Positions 7,767 through 16,625 of a stretch of 28,420 nt of DNA are shown here, in pieces. Numbering within the stretch: position 1 is the first letter of the stretch; every line of letters begins with the position of its first letter. This stretch comes from an uncultured Clostridium sp. (GTDB lineage: Bacteria; Bacillota; Clostridia; TANB77; CAG-508): assembly GCA_900554815.1 (NCBI GenBank), contig USIO01000020.1, positions 1 to 28,420 on the forward strand, given 5' to 3'. The translations under genes were made by a program, and so were the position numbers. The notes under the pieces were generated by a model that saw only the letters and a list, made by a program, of their open reading frames with translations, did not search any database and was not told where the DNA came from.

Positions 7767-8220
7767 TTATCTTCCTTCATCATCTATTTGTAAATTTGTT
7801 TTTATTGTATTTGAGTCATAGTCATAGTTTACGTTTTCTCCAATTTGCATATCTTTTTTGTTAACTTTATAGTTCTCTCTAAATTGTTGGTTTTCAGAAT
7901 ATTTTTCTTTTTGAAATTCGTCACTACTTACATATCCAATTGTTGCGGTAGCGCCAAGAAGTACACCTAATATACCGCATGACTTTTAGCGTCTCTTTTA
8001 TTTTTCTTTTTGTTTCTTCATCCATAGTGTAAGAACCTGTACTTCTATATCTTCTTATATCTCTATACAGCCTTTTTCTTTCTCTTTCTTTATTTCTCTC
8101 AATTCTATTTATCTTTCTTTTATGTTCATTATTAATTTTTTTAAGTTGTTTCATATATGATGCATATTGTATCATATGACTAAGGTCTTGCATACCCTCT
8201 GGTAATTTTTTATTTTGCAT
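7767..8220 (-). CDS. Single-pass membrane protein of unknown function (CGG +1 shift)
   Basis: The start is ATG 8220 with AGGAGG upstream, 11 bases after the metal-transporter permease, so it is the last gene of that operon. The first 81 residues are strongly basic and helical (RKINRIERNKERERKRLYRD) and end in KETLKVM. An in-frame CGG follows at 7977-7975. Skipping its C gives GILGVLLGATATIGYV and an acidic tail down to a stop at 7767 (SSDEFQKEKYSENQQF ... NLQIDDEGR), for 150 aa in total. The shift sits inside the only hydrophobic segment. The shifted product is therefore a basic cytoplasmic domain, one membrane helix and an acidic tail, while the unshifted product has no intact helix. I know no family for it. 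Confidence 0.7.
7974..7977 (-). other. CGGT +1 frameshift site, 150-aa membrane protein
   Basis: Zero-frame codon 82: ATG CGG TAT ATT. Reading ATG-(C)-GGT ATA TTA GGT completes the hydrophobic helix and opens a further 69 codons. Confidence 0.75.
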
Positions 8221-8231
8221 ACATTTTCCTC

Positions 8232-9074
8232 CTATCCTTTTATTTTTCCTTTTATTAATACTGTTATAAAATAAATACCTCCAGAAAATATAACAATCAT
8301 TGGTCCTGTTGGAATATTGTAATAATATGACATTATTAATCCTGTTATTCCTGAGAATACAGATATTAATACTGCAAATAAGTGATATTGTCTCATATTT
8401 TTAGCAATGTTTCTGCTAGATGCTGCAGGTAAAATTAATAATGAATTAATTAATAGAATACCAATCCATCTAATTGAAATCATAACAATAATAGCAATTA
8501 GGACAACAAATATATTATCAATTAATTTTACTTTTATTCCCTTGCTAGTTGCTAAGCTTTTATTAATGCTTATACTATGTAACTTATTAAAAGTATAATA
8601 CCAAAATATAAAAATTGCAATAAAAGTAAAAAACAAATAGCATATTTCTGTCCAATTAATGCTTAAAATATCTCCAACTAATATATTAGAGTATTGGTTA
8701 AAACTACCTGTAGTATTTAAAATTGCAAGTCCTATTGCAATTGCCAATGATGAAAATACGCTAATTATTGTATCTGCCCCATAATACACTTTATATTTTA
8801 CATAATTTAGTAAAATTGCAAATACACTAGCAAATAAAATCATTGATAAATCTGTGTTGGTAATTCCAAATATAGTTCCTATTGCAATTCCACAAATAGC
8901 TGAATGCCCTAAGCTATCTGAAAAAAAAGCCATTTTTTGGTTTACAATCATTGTTCCCAATATTGCAAAAATAGGAGTTACCAAAAGTATTGCTATTATA
9001 GCATTTTTCATGAATGTATATTGTAAAAATTCAAATGGTAATAAATTTAATATATTATAAACTAGTTCTTGCAT
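8232..9074 (-). CDS. Metal ABC transporter permease (ZnuB/MntB/AdcB type)
   Basis: A 280-aa integral membrane protein of the ABC-3 family with about eight hydrophobic segments. Family motifs include FFSDSLGHSAICGIAIG (residues 50-67), with the conserved SHA/GHS loop contacting the ATPase, and LLINSLLILPAASSRNIAKN in the second half. It forms the membrane channel for zinc or manganese uptake. Its start overlaps the stop of the upstream ATPase gene (TAATG), indicating translational coupling. The frame is intact. Confidence 0.95.
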   Translation of the reverse strand: MQELVYNILNLLPFEFLQYTFMKNAIIAILLVTPIFAILGTMIVNQKMAFFSDSLGHSAICGIAIGTIFGITNTDLSMILFASVFAILLNYVKYKVYYGADTIISVFSSLAIAIGLAILNTTGSFNQYSNILVGDILSINWTEICYLFFTFIAIFIFWYYTFNKLHSISINKSLATSKGIKVKLIDNIFVVLIAIIVMISIRWIGILLINSLLILPAASSRNIAKNMRQYHLFAVLISVFSGITGLIMSYYYNIPTGPMIVIFSGGIYFITVLIKGKIKG

Positions 9075-9796
9075 TATTCAAATATCTCCTTATATTCTTT
9101 GCTTGAAAATACTTTATCTGCACTACCTTCTTTTAATACAGTTTTATCTAATAAAATTACTCTATCTGCATATTTTTTTACTAAGTCAAAATCATGTGAA
9201 ACTAATATTATAGATATATCTAACTGTTGTTTTAATTCATTTATTAAATTAAAAAATGCTGTAATTCCATTTTTATCTATTCCAGAAACAGGTTCATCTA
9301 AAATAAGTAAATTTGGTTCATTATATATCGCAATAGCAAGTAGTACTCTTTGTAATTCCCCTCCAGATAGTTCCCCTACACTTTTGTCTATTAAATTTGC
9401 TACTTGAAATATTTGCAATTTTTCCTTTATCTTTTTATAAATTTTTTTATCTTTTTTTAGCCAAACCGGAACATTACTAACTAAAGATGCAAACATATCG
9501 TATACTGTTGTTGGTATATGTTTTTCTATGTTAATACTTTGTGGTACATAGCCAATTCTTAATTTTTTTACCAAGTTATTTTTAGTGTCTGTAAAAATAA
9601 TTTTCCCTGTATGCTTAATTTCTCCCAAAATTGCTTTTAACAAAGTAGTTTTTCCTGCTCCATTTTTGCCAATAATAACTGTTAATTCTTTGCAATGTAT
9701 ATGTAAGTTTACATTTTTAATAATCTCTTCTTTTCCAATTTTTACACCAATGTTATTTGCTTTAATGCAGTGAAAACCACATTCTATATTTTTCAT
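9074..9796 (-). CDS. Metal ABC transporter ATP-binding protein (ZnuC/MntA/AdcC type)
   Basis: A 240-aa ABC ATPase. Walker A is GKNGAGKTT (about residues 43-51), the Q-loop is in GYVPQS, the ABC signature is LSGGELQRVLLA, Walker B is LLILDEP and the switch histidine is in VSHD. The sequence and gene order (binding protein, ATPase, permease) match the high-affinity Zn/Mn uptake cluster. It begins directly after the binding-protein gene and overlaps the permease start. CGG occurs only out of frame (CCG GTT). Confidence 0.95.
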   Translation of the reverse strand: MKNIECGFHCIKANNIGVKIGKEEIIKNVNLHIHCKELTVIIGKNGAGKTTLLKAILGEIKHTGKIIFTDTKNNLVKKLRIGYVPQSINIEKHIPTTVYDMFASLVSNVPVWLKKDKKIYKKIKEKLQIFQVANLIDKSVGELSGGELQRVLLAIAIYNEPNLLILDEPVSGIDKNGITAFFNLINELKQQLDISIILVSHDFDLVKKYADRVILLDKTVLKEGSADKVFSSKEYKEIFE

Positions 9797-10672
9797 TTAA
9801 TCCTCCATTGTTTTAATTTGCTCTATATTATATTCCATGGCTGATAAGTAGGCTTCAGGGTCTTCGTTATTACCTGTAATTGCTGTATCTAATTTATATA
9901 TTTTTGCCCCAGTTTCTGCTGCAATTATTTCCGCATTAGTATTATTAGAATCTTTACTAGTAATAATATTTTTAATATTATTTTGTTTAATATATTCAAT
10001 AATACTACTAATTGTTTCTGCAGATAGTCCACTTTGTTCATGATCTGTTTTTATTGTATAAATCTCTAAGTTCATATCATATTTTAAGTAATCCAGAGCC
10101 TCATCAAAATTAATACATTTTTTTGTTGTAGTAAATTCTTCTTTTGCCCAAGTTTTTAATTCTTCTAATTCCTGAATATAAGAATTACTATTTTCTTCAT
10201 AGGTAGTTTTATTTTCTGGATTACATTCTATTAAATTTTTTGTAATTACTTTTACTTGCCAAATATAGTTAGAAATATCTAGCCACATATGGTTATTAAT
10301 TCCTTGTTCATCTGAAATAATATTTGGAGCATCTGTAGTAGAATTAATAATTTTTAAATCAGGGTATGTATTATTAATGCTATCTATAAAGTTTTCTACC
10401 CCACTTGCAATAAAAATGTCTGCTTGTTCTAGTTTTTTTAAGTCAGTAGTTGTTAGGGTATAGTCATGTAAGCAACCAATATTTGTTGAAGTCATATTTT
10501 CTACTTTTACATTTTGTGCTCCTTGAGTAATATTTTCTAAAATAGTATATACAGGATAAAAAGACGAGACTATACTGAACTCGTCTTTTTTTACAATATT
10601 ATTAGTAGTACATCCTGTTAGAGTTATTAATAATACAATTATAAGAGTTATAATTACAAAATATTTTTTCAT
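9797..10672 (-). CDS. Metal-binding lipoprotein of ABC transporter (ZnuA/PsaA/AdcA family)
   Basis: A 291-aa cluster A-I substrate-binding protein. A lipoprotein signal peptide ends in LTGC with the lipidated cysteine at C21. The first metal ligands are H69 (GCLHDYTLT) and H128 (NNHMWLD). At the third ligand site zinc proteins have a His before the AFxYL helix and manganese proteins have Glu. Here the helix reads NFDEALDYL, so no His is present and D190 is the best candidate. The fourth carboxylate would be near DTAITGN. Family-typical DHEQSGLSAETISSI follows. The gene starts 19 bases after the M18 aminopeptidase. Zinc against manganese cannot be settled by eye; the carboxylate leans towards manganese. 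Confidence 0.9.
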   Translation of the reverse strand: MKKYFVIITLIIVLLITLTGCTTNNIVKKDEFSIVSSFYPVYTILENITQGAQNVKVENMTSTNIGCLHDYTLTTTDLKKLEQADIFIASGVENFIDSINNTYPDLKIINSTTDAPNIISDEQGINNHMWLDISNYIWQVKVITKNLIECNPENKTTYEENSNSYIQELEELKTWAKEEFTTTKKCINFDEALDYLKYDMNLEIYTIKTDHEQSGLSAETISSIIEYIKQNNIKNIITSKDSNNTNAEIIAAETGAKIYKLDTAITGNNEDPEAYLSAMEYNIEQIKTMED

Positions 10673-10691
10673 TTTTTACCTCATTTAAATT

Positions 10692-12072
10692 CTATTTCCA
10701 AAATGCTTCATATCCTCTATAAGCTGTATAAATATCAAATTTACTAGTTACTTCATATGGTGCATGCATTGATAATACTGGAACTCCACAGTCTATTACC
10801 TCTACCCCTTTGTTAGCTAAAATATATGCAATTGTGCCTCCTCCACCAACATCTACTCTTCCTAATTCTGAAATTTGGTATGCAACTTTATTGTCTTCAA
10901 AAATTTTTCTAACTTCTGCTACATATTCTGCATTTGCATCAGAAGCACCTGCTTTCCCTCTTGAGCCAGTATATTTATTTAGTCCAATTCCTCTTCCTAA
11001 AAATGCTGCATTATTTTTTTCTGATACAGAAGCATATATTGGGTCTAATCCTGCATCAACATCTGCAGATAACATTTTAGAGTTGCAAAATACTTTTTCT
11101 AAAAGATTTGGCCTATTTTCTCCTGTTTTATTTAAAAGTTCGGAAATAAAATAATCAAAAGTTTGAGATTCCATTCCTGTATTGCCCATGCTTCCAATTT
11201 CTTCTTTATCAGATAAAATACAAACCGCAGTTTTTTGTGGTTTTTCTATATTTAATAATGCTCTTAAAGAAGTATATGCACAAACTCTATCGTCTTGTCC
11301 ATAACCTGCTACCATGCTTTTGTCAAAGCCTAAACTTCTTGCTTTAAAGCCTGGAACGATTTCTAGTTCAGAACTTAAAAAGTCGGCTTCTGTAATTCCA
11401 TATTTTTGGTTCAAGATCATTAAAATATTTCCCTTTATTTTTTCTTTTGTATCTTTATCAGCTGTTGGAATGCTTCCTAATAGTACATTTAAATCTTCGC
11501 CAGAGATTCCGGTCTTTCAGTTTTTTCTCCATTTGTTCTTGTGCTAAGTGTGGAAGTAAATCTGTAATTGTAAATATAGGGTCATTTTCGTCTTCTCCTA
11601 TGTTGATTGTTACTTTTTGTCCATCAGTTTTTACAATTATTCCATGTATACTAAGTGGAATAGCTGTCCATTGATATTTTTTTATACCACCATAATAATG
11701 TGTTTTAAAATAAGCAAATCCTGTGTCTTCATATAAAGGGTTTGGTTTTAAATCTAGCCTTGGAGAATCAATATGTGAACCTATAATATTTAGTCCTTGT
11801 TCTAATTTTTCCATTCCTATTATTGCAGCATAAATACTTTTATCTCTATTAATGTAATAAACTTTATCTCCTGTTTCTAACTTTTCTTTATTGCAAATAT
11901 TACTAAATCCGTTTTTATCTAATATATCTTTTACAGAAATTACTGTTTCTCTCTCTGTTTTAGAATGGTTTAAAAAGTACATATACTCCTCAGCAAATGT
12001 AAATATTGTTTCTTTTTGTTCTTCTGATAAGTCTTCCCAGCCACTTTTTTTCTCATTAAATAAATTGTTCAT
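10692..12072 (-). CDS. M18 family aminopeptidase (CGG +1 shift)
   Basis: A cytosolic metallo-aminopeptidase (M18, aspartyl aminopeptidase/ApeB class). Codons 1-187 from ATG 12072 carry the first metal ligand H100 with D102 in IGSHIDSPRLDLKP. An in-frame CGG at 11511-11509 follows. Read straight on, the frame ends 16 codons later. Skipping the C gives GISGEDLNVLLGSIP and a further 272 codons with the remaining motifs: CILSDKEEIGSMG (Asp and catalytic Glu pair), SADVDAGLDP, the GGGG-containing VDVGGGGTIA and the C-terminal SMHAPYEV. The total of 459 aa is the family's normal size. It heads the operon with the metal transporter, plausible for a metal-dependent peptidase. Confidence 0.93.
11508..11511 (-). 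other. CGGA +1 frameshift site, M18 aminopeptidase
   Basis: Zero-frame codon 188: GAC CGG AAT CTC. Reading GAC-(C)-GGA ATC TCT GGC GAA enters the M18 GEDLN segment. Confidence 0.9.
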
Positions 12073-12254
12073 TACTATTTTCCTCCTTTAGTATTATGAA
12101 TTAAATTATATCATTGTTCTTTAAAATACACAAGAAAATTTTGGTAACATATTAATTTATTTTTTATTTTGTAAGATTTATTATTTCAAAAAAATTATAA
12201 AATATTCATATAACAATATTTAATAAATATACTTAAATAAAGGAGTGTGAAAAA

Positions 12255-12476
12255 ATGGATAAGAACTCTGATTTTCCACCATATTCCCCATATGGAGTTG
12301 GATATGAAAATATGGAAGAAATGTATAATAATCCTATGTTTAATCCTATAATGCAATATGAACAAGCTTATATGTATTATCGTTATATGACTCAATGTTT
12401 AGAATATAAAATGAAATTAAAAGAATATGAAAAAATGTGTAAAAACGAAGGAAGAAGTGAAAGGCGAGTAGAATAA
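12255..12476 (+). CDS. Small Tyr/Met-rich hypothetical protein, 73 aa
   Basis: 73 residues with an AAAGGAG ribosome binding site 8 bases before the ATG. The N-terminal half is rich in Pro, Tyr, Asn and Met (FPPYSPYGVGYENMEEMYNN), followed by a helix rich in Tyr and Met (YEQAYMYYRYMTQCLEYKMK) and a basic-acidic tail. Tyr-rich small proteins of this type in spore formers often belong to the spore coat, but I do not recognise a family and the role is open. It is followed by a strong terminator shared with the convergent pyrimidine phosphorylase gene. Upstream, 12073-12254 is AT-rich with no further gene. Confidence 0.6.
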   Translation: MDKNSDFPPYSPYGVGYENMEEMYNNPMFNPIMQYEQAYMYYRYMTQCLEYKMKLKEYEKMCKNEGRSERRVE

Positions 12477-12491
12477 GTATTTCTTATTTTT

Positions 12492-12530
12492 TAAAAGCCA
12501 GAGACAGTATTTTACTGCCTCTGGCTTTTA
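12492..12530. terminator. Strong bidirectional terminator
   Basis: A 12-bp perfect stem TAAAAGCCAGAG/CTCTGGCTTTTA (12492-12503, 12519-12530) continues inward after one mismatch. A- and T-runs on both sides suit it to both the small plus-strand gene and the minus-strand pyrimidine phosphorylase, whose stop codon it overlaps. Confidence 0.85.
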
Positions 12531-13830
12531 TATGACTTCAATAATTGTTGTTGGTTTTTCTACTTTTTCTTTTGTTATTTCGTATGCTAGAATTAGATCA
12601 TTTTTTGCTTCTTCAATTATTTCTTGCTTATTTGTGTGAATAAAAGCTAAAGCTTCTCCTTCTTCTACAAAATCTCCTATCTTTTTATTTAACAATATTC
12701 CGGCAGAATAATCTATTTTATCTTCCTTTTTCATTCTACCTGCTCCTAGTTTTACAGAAAGTTGTCCTATTTTTCTAGCATCAGCTTTTTTTATAAAACC
12801 ATTTTGTGTCGAAACTACTTCAATAATGTATTTTGCATTATTAAACTTATTTGTATCTTTTATATATTCAATGTCCCCACCCTGATTATTAACAAGTTCT
12901 ATAAATTTATTATAAGCATTTTTATTTTTTATTTGTTCTAATATTTTTTGTTTATTTTCTTCTATGTTCTCTCCTCTTCCTGCTAGTTTTATCATATATG
13001 CTCCAATAGTTGTTATAACCTCTTGTACATCTTTTTGCATTTTACCATTTAAAGCCTTTACTGCTTCTATAATTTCTAGATTATTTCCAATAAATTTTCC
13101 CAAAGGTTCTTCCATAGAAGTAAGAACACAAACCGTTTCTTTATTTGCCAATTCTCCAATTTTTTTCATTATTTGTGCTAATTCTTGTGCTTCTTTTTTA
13201 TTTTGCATAAATGCTCCGCTTCCAACTGTTACATCTAAAACTAATTTGCTTGCTCCACTTGCAATTTTTTTGCTCATAATACTAGAAGCAATTAAATTCT
13301 TGTTATCTACGCAATTAATTGCATCTCGAAGCGCATAAATTTTTTTATCTGCTGGAGCCAAATTCAAAGTTTGACCAATTAAGCTAATTCCACTTTTTTG
13401 CACATATTTAATAAATTCGTCAACAGAAATATTTGTACGATATCCTGGAATAGATTCTAGTTTATCTACAGTGCCACCTGTAAAGCCAAGTCCTCTTCCA
13501 GACATTTTAGCAACAGGAATCCCGTAGACTTGCTATAATTGGCATTAAAATAATACTAACTTTATCTCCCACTCCTCCTGTACTATGTTTGTCCACTATA
13601 TTTCCAAAGGCATAAGATAAATCTAGTATTTCTCCTGAATTTGCCATGCTTAATGTTAAATTTGTTGTTTCTTCATTAGAGAGACCTTTTAAATACATTG
13701 CCATAATTAATGCTGAGGCTTGGTAGTCTGGAATTATTTGCTTGGTATAATTTTTTATAAAAAAATCTATTTCTTCTTTAGATAGTTCTTGTCCTAATTG
13801 TTTTTTTTCAATAATCTGAATAATATTCAT
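12528..13830 (-). CDS. pdp: Pyrimidine-nucleoside/thymidine phosphorylase (CGG +1 shift)
   Basis: This enzyme cleaves uridine, deoxyuridine or thymidine with phosphate to give base and (deoxy)ribose 1-phosphate. Codons 1-102 from ATG 13830 include the phosphate-binding loop DKHSTGGVGDKVS and end in MPIIASL. Then comes an in-frame CGG at 13524-13522. Read straight on, the frame stops within five codons. Skipping the C gives GIPVAKMSGRGLGFTGGTVDKLES, the exact family signature, and 331 more codons, including the C-terminal pyrimidine-phosphorylase domain (LNKKIGDFVEEGEALAFIHT). The total of 433 aa equals the usual length. It follows rnhB by 40 bases. Confidence 0.95.
13521..13524 (-). other. 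pdp: CGGG +1 frameshift site, pyrimidine phosphorylase
   Basis: Zero-frame codon 103: CTA CGG GAT TCC TGT TGC TAA. Reading CTA-(C)-GGG ATT CCT GTT GCT restores SLGIPVAKMSGRG. It is the only CGGG of the eleven sites. Confidence 0.92.
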
Positions 13831-13870
13831 AGTTTACTTCCTCCAACTTATTTAAAAGTTATTAACTTTT

Positions 13871-14498
13871 TTAAATAAACTTTTTTACAAAACTTTTTCT
13901 ATGTAATGGGCAAATACCATATTTTTCTATTGCTTGAATATGGCTTGCTGTTCCATATCCTTTATGTTTGGCAAATCCATATTGTGGGTATACCTTATCC
14001 CATTCAAGCATAATTTTATCTCTTGTAACCTTAGCAATAATAGAGGCTGCTGAAATAGAATAACTTAATGAATCTCCTTTTATAATAGAAGTATATGGTA
14101 TTCCATATGTATCAATTTTTTGTAGTGCATCAACTAAAATATGCTGTGGCTTTATTTCTAGGTTTTTTATTGCCAAAGTAAGTGCTTTTTTTGTTGCATT
14201 TAATATGTTTATTTCGTCAATTTCATTTTGGTCAATAATTCCCACACTCCAATTTATTGCCTCTTTTGTAATTGTTTCGTATAATTTGTTTCTTTTGCTT
14301 TCAGATATTTTTTTAGAGTCATTAACACCTTCTATTAATGACTCTTTGGGTAATATTACACAGCCAACTACAACAGGTCCGTGCTAATGGTCCACGTCCT
14401 GCCTCATCAATTCCAGCAATATATTTAACTCCTTTTTCATGTAATTTTTCTTCTATTTCTTTTAATTTTAGTAATCTTTCTTCCTCTTTTTCTTTCAT
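13871..14498 (-). CDS. rnhB: Ribonuclease HII (CGG +1 shift)
   Basis: RNase HII removes RNA from RNA/DNA hybrids and single ribonucleotides from DNA. The start ATG 14498 has AAAGGAG. Residues 29-39 read GIDEAGRGPLA with catalytic D31 and E32. Codon 40 is CGG (14381-14379). Skipping its C gives GPVVVGCVILP, so the family signature DEAGRGPLAGPVVV is completed exactly across the shift. The rest is intact: VNDSKKISESKR, the HILVDALQK aspartate region and SISAASIIAKVTRDKIM. The total of 208 aa is in the normal range. This is the clearest case because every residue around the site is nearly invariant in RNase HII, including the glycine supplied by GGA. Confidence 0.96.
14378..14381 (-). other. rnhB: CGGA +1 frameshift site inside RNase HII signature
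   Basis: TTA GCA CGG ACC in the zero frame; TTA GCA-(C)-GGA CCT GTT GTA encodes L-A-G-P-V-V. The glycine is a conserved family residue. Confidence 0.95.
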
Positions 14499-14517
14499 TA
14501 GTTGTGCTCCTTTAATT

Positions 14518-14964
14518 TTAAAATTGATTTAACAATCTCTTAATATCTGTTAGTTTAAAATATGTGTGTCCATCTTTTGCTTTATAACCTTTAGAAGTTA
14601 ATACTTCTTCTGAATCATAGTTTACAATGTAATAGTTGCTTTCTTCTAACTTAATTTCTGTTAAGCCAACCTCATCTAAAATTTTCCTATCCCATACAAA
14701 ATAATTGCCATCATCTGTAATGCCAAATCTCTCTAATTCTGCTTTGTCTTCAATTTTTGTTCCTTTTAGTCCGTTGGCATTATCTACATGGTAAGTTTCA
14801 AAAACAACTTTTGCCTTTGCTTGAACTAATAGCATATTTGTATTAATTGTTTCTAGTTCTTTCTTTTTTGCCTCATTTATAATCATTTGTGCTCCCCATA
14901 TAATAATTCCTGTTAATATGGCAATAATAACAATAACTTTAATAATTGATTTAACTGCTTTCAA
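14518..14964 (-). CDS. Membrane-anchored hypothetical protein, 148 aa
   Basis: The start is probably TTG 14964, because AGAGGTGA lies just upstream of it and the earlier in-frame ATG at 15015 has no ribosome binding site. The product has one N-terminal membrane helix (about residues 6-28, IKVIVIIAILTGIIIWG). A helical stretch follows (NEAKKKELETINTNMLLVQAKAKVVFETYHV), and then a small extracellular domain with many Lys, Asp and Tyr (YFVWDRKILDEVGL, NYYIVNYDSEEV). The layout recalls minor pilin-like or anchored accessory proteins, but no family is certain. It precedes rnhB by 19 bases and diverges from htrA. Confidence 0.65.
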   Translation of the reverse strand: MKAVKSIIKVIVIIAILTGIIIWGAQMIINEAKKKELETINTNMLLVQAKAKVVFETYHVDNANGLKGTKIEDKAELERFGITDDGNYFVWDRKILDEVGLTEIKLEESNYYIVNYDSEEVLTSKGYKAKDGHTYFKLTDIKRLLNQF

Positions 14965-15157
14965 AAAAATCACCTCTTTTTTTAAAATTATACTATTAAT
15001 ATAATTGCTTTTCAAGTTTTATATTACTAACTATAATATTTTTTAAAATTACATAATTAAAATTGTTACTATCTTTTCACATTTTTTTCACAAAACTATT
15101 GTATTATAATTGTAGTTTGTTTATTATAATATTATATAAATTTAGGAGGTATACATT

Positions 15158-16376
15158 ATGGAAGAAAATAACAATGAAAGTTCTTATAAAAAGGTAACCA
15201 CTTATGTTGCAGGAGAAAAGGAAAAAGCAAGTTTTGGGAAACATTTTCTTTTGCCATTTCTAAGTGGCGTACTTGGTGCAACTTTAGTAGTAGGAACTTG
15301 TTTTTGTGTTCCTTCAATTAAAGAACACTTATTAGGAAATAGTAAGACTGCAACTAGTGTTTCTGCTAATAATTTGGCAAATGAATCTACAAAAAATAAT
15401 AATTTAGTTTCTTTGTCTAATTATTCAGATACCGGTGTTAGTGTTGCCGAAAAAATTCAACCATCTGTTGTTGGAATTAAAGTAGAATATACTGTAAACA
15501 GTATTTTTTCAAGACCATCTACAGCGTCTGCTGAAGGTTCTGGTGTAATTATTAGTGAAGATGGATATATATTAACTAATAATCATATTATAAATTCAGA
15601 ATCATCATCTTCTTTTTATCAATTATCTGAAGCAACTAGAGTAGTTGTTTACTTATATAACGATTCCACAGAATACGAAGCTAAAATTGTAGGAACAGAC
15701 TCAGAAACAGATTTAGCAGTTATAAAAATTGAAAAAAGCGGTTTAACTCCTGCAACTCTTGGCGATTCTGATAGCGTTCGTGTTGGTGAATTTGTTATGG
15801 CAGCTCGGAAACCCACTAGGAATGCAAAATAGTATTACCTCTGGAATTGTAAGTGCGGTAGAAAGAGAAGTTACAGATAGTGATGGCAAAAAATATACTC
15901 TTATTCAAACAGATGCTGCAATCAATTCTGGAAATAGTGGTGGTGCATTAGTTAATAGTAATGGTGAGGTAATTGGTATTAATACATTAAAATTATCTGG
16001 TACTGGTATTGAAGGTATTGGTTTTGCAATTCCAATTAATGATACAAAAGATATTGCAGATCAATTAATACAATATAATAAAGTAAAAAGGCCTTATATT
16101 GGTATTTCAGGTATTGATATTGATGAAGAAAAGTCAAAACAATATAATTATCCTATAGGCATTTATGTTCGTAGTGTTGAAGACTTTTCTGCAGCACAAA
16201 AAGCTGGTCTAAAAATTGGAGACATTATTATAGAGGCAGATGGAAAACAAGTAAAAACAATGGATGAACTTACAGAAATTAAAAATACACATAAAATTGG
16301 TGATGAAATGACATTAAAAATAAATAGAGATGGCGAAGAAAAAACAATAACTTTAGAACTAACTGAACAACCATAA
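15158..16376 (+). CDS. HtrA/DegP-type serine protease with PDZ domain (CGG +1 shift)
   Basis: A membrane-anchored S1C protease for envelope protein quality control. ATG 15158 follows AGGAGGT. A short cytoplasmic part leads to one membrane helix (about residues 26-50), a Ser/Asn-rich linker and the protease domain. The triad is H143 (TNNHIINS), D185 (ETDLAVIKI) and S260 (NSGNSGGALV, counted through the shift). An in-frame CGG (codon 217) interrupts VMAAGNPLGMQNSITSGIV, a conserved HtrA stretch; skipping its C restores it. The C-terminal PDZ domain (PYIGISGIDI ... AGLKIGDIIIEADGK) ends at 16376. The total is 405 aa, normal for Firmicute HtrA. The unshifted product would stop at 224 aa without the catalytic serine. 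Confidence 0.95.
15806..15809 (+). other. CGGA +1 frameshift site, HtrA protease
   Basis: GCA GCT CGG AAA CCC ACT in the zero frame; GCT-(C)-GGA AAC CCA CTA GGA encodes the conserved G-N-P-L-G. It is the only site on the plus strand apart from the one in the IS21 gene. Confidence 0.94.
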
Positions 16377-16478
16377 TTGTTTTACATTTATTTCACACAA
16401 AAAACATATTAGAAAAATATAATATTATTCATAATCAATTGATAATTGATTTAATAAAACATCCCCTTTTGTTTTTGG

Positions 16479-16511
16479 GAACTGCTATTTAAAATATAGC
16501 AGTTCTTTTTT
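16479..16511 (+). terminator. Terminator of htrA
   Basis: A perfect 10-bp stem GAACTGCTAT/ATAGCAGTTC (16479-16488, 16496-16505) is followed by TTTTTT. A second, imperfect hairpin at about 16522-16564 (near-complementary TTTCATT/AATGAAA arms) may terminate the convergent YibE/F gene. Confidence 0.85.
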
Positions 16512-16625
16512 ATATATATATAAAAGAGCACTTTCATTAGTAATTTGCAATGAAAATGTTCTTTAATAAGTAATTTTATTATTTTTAAATTAATTTAAAA
16601 TAAATCGTACTCATAAGTTTTATTA

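Noticed and set aside
7767..7976. Leftover 3' frame as a separate small gene
   Set aside because: There is no start codon with a ribosome binding site at its beginning, and it joins smoothly to the upstream frame at the CGG within one hydrophobic helix.
15759..16376. Second HtrA reading frame as a separate gene starting at 15759
   Set aside because: The start overlaps the first frame by 70 bases, has no ribosome binding site and would lack the His and Asp of the triad.
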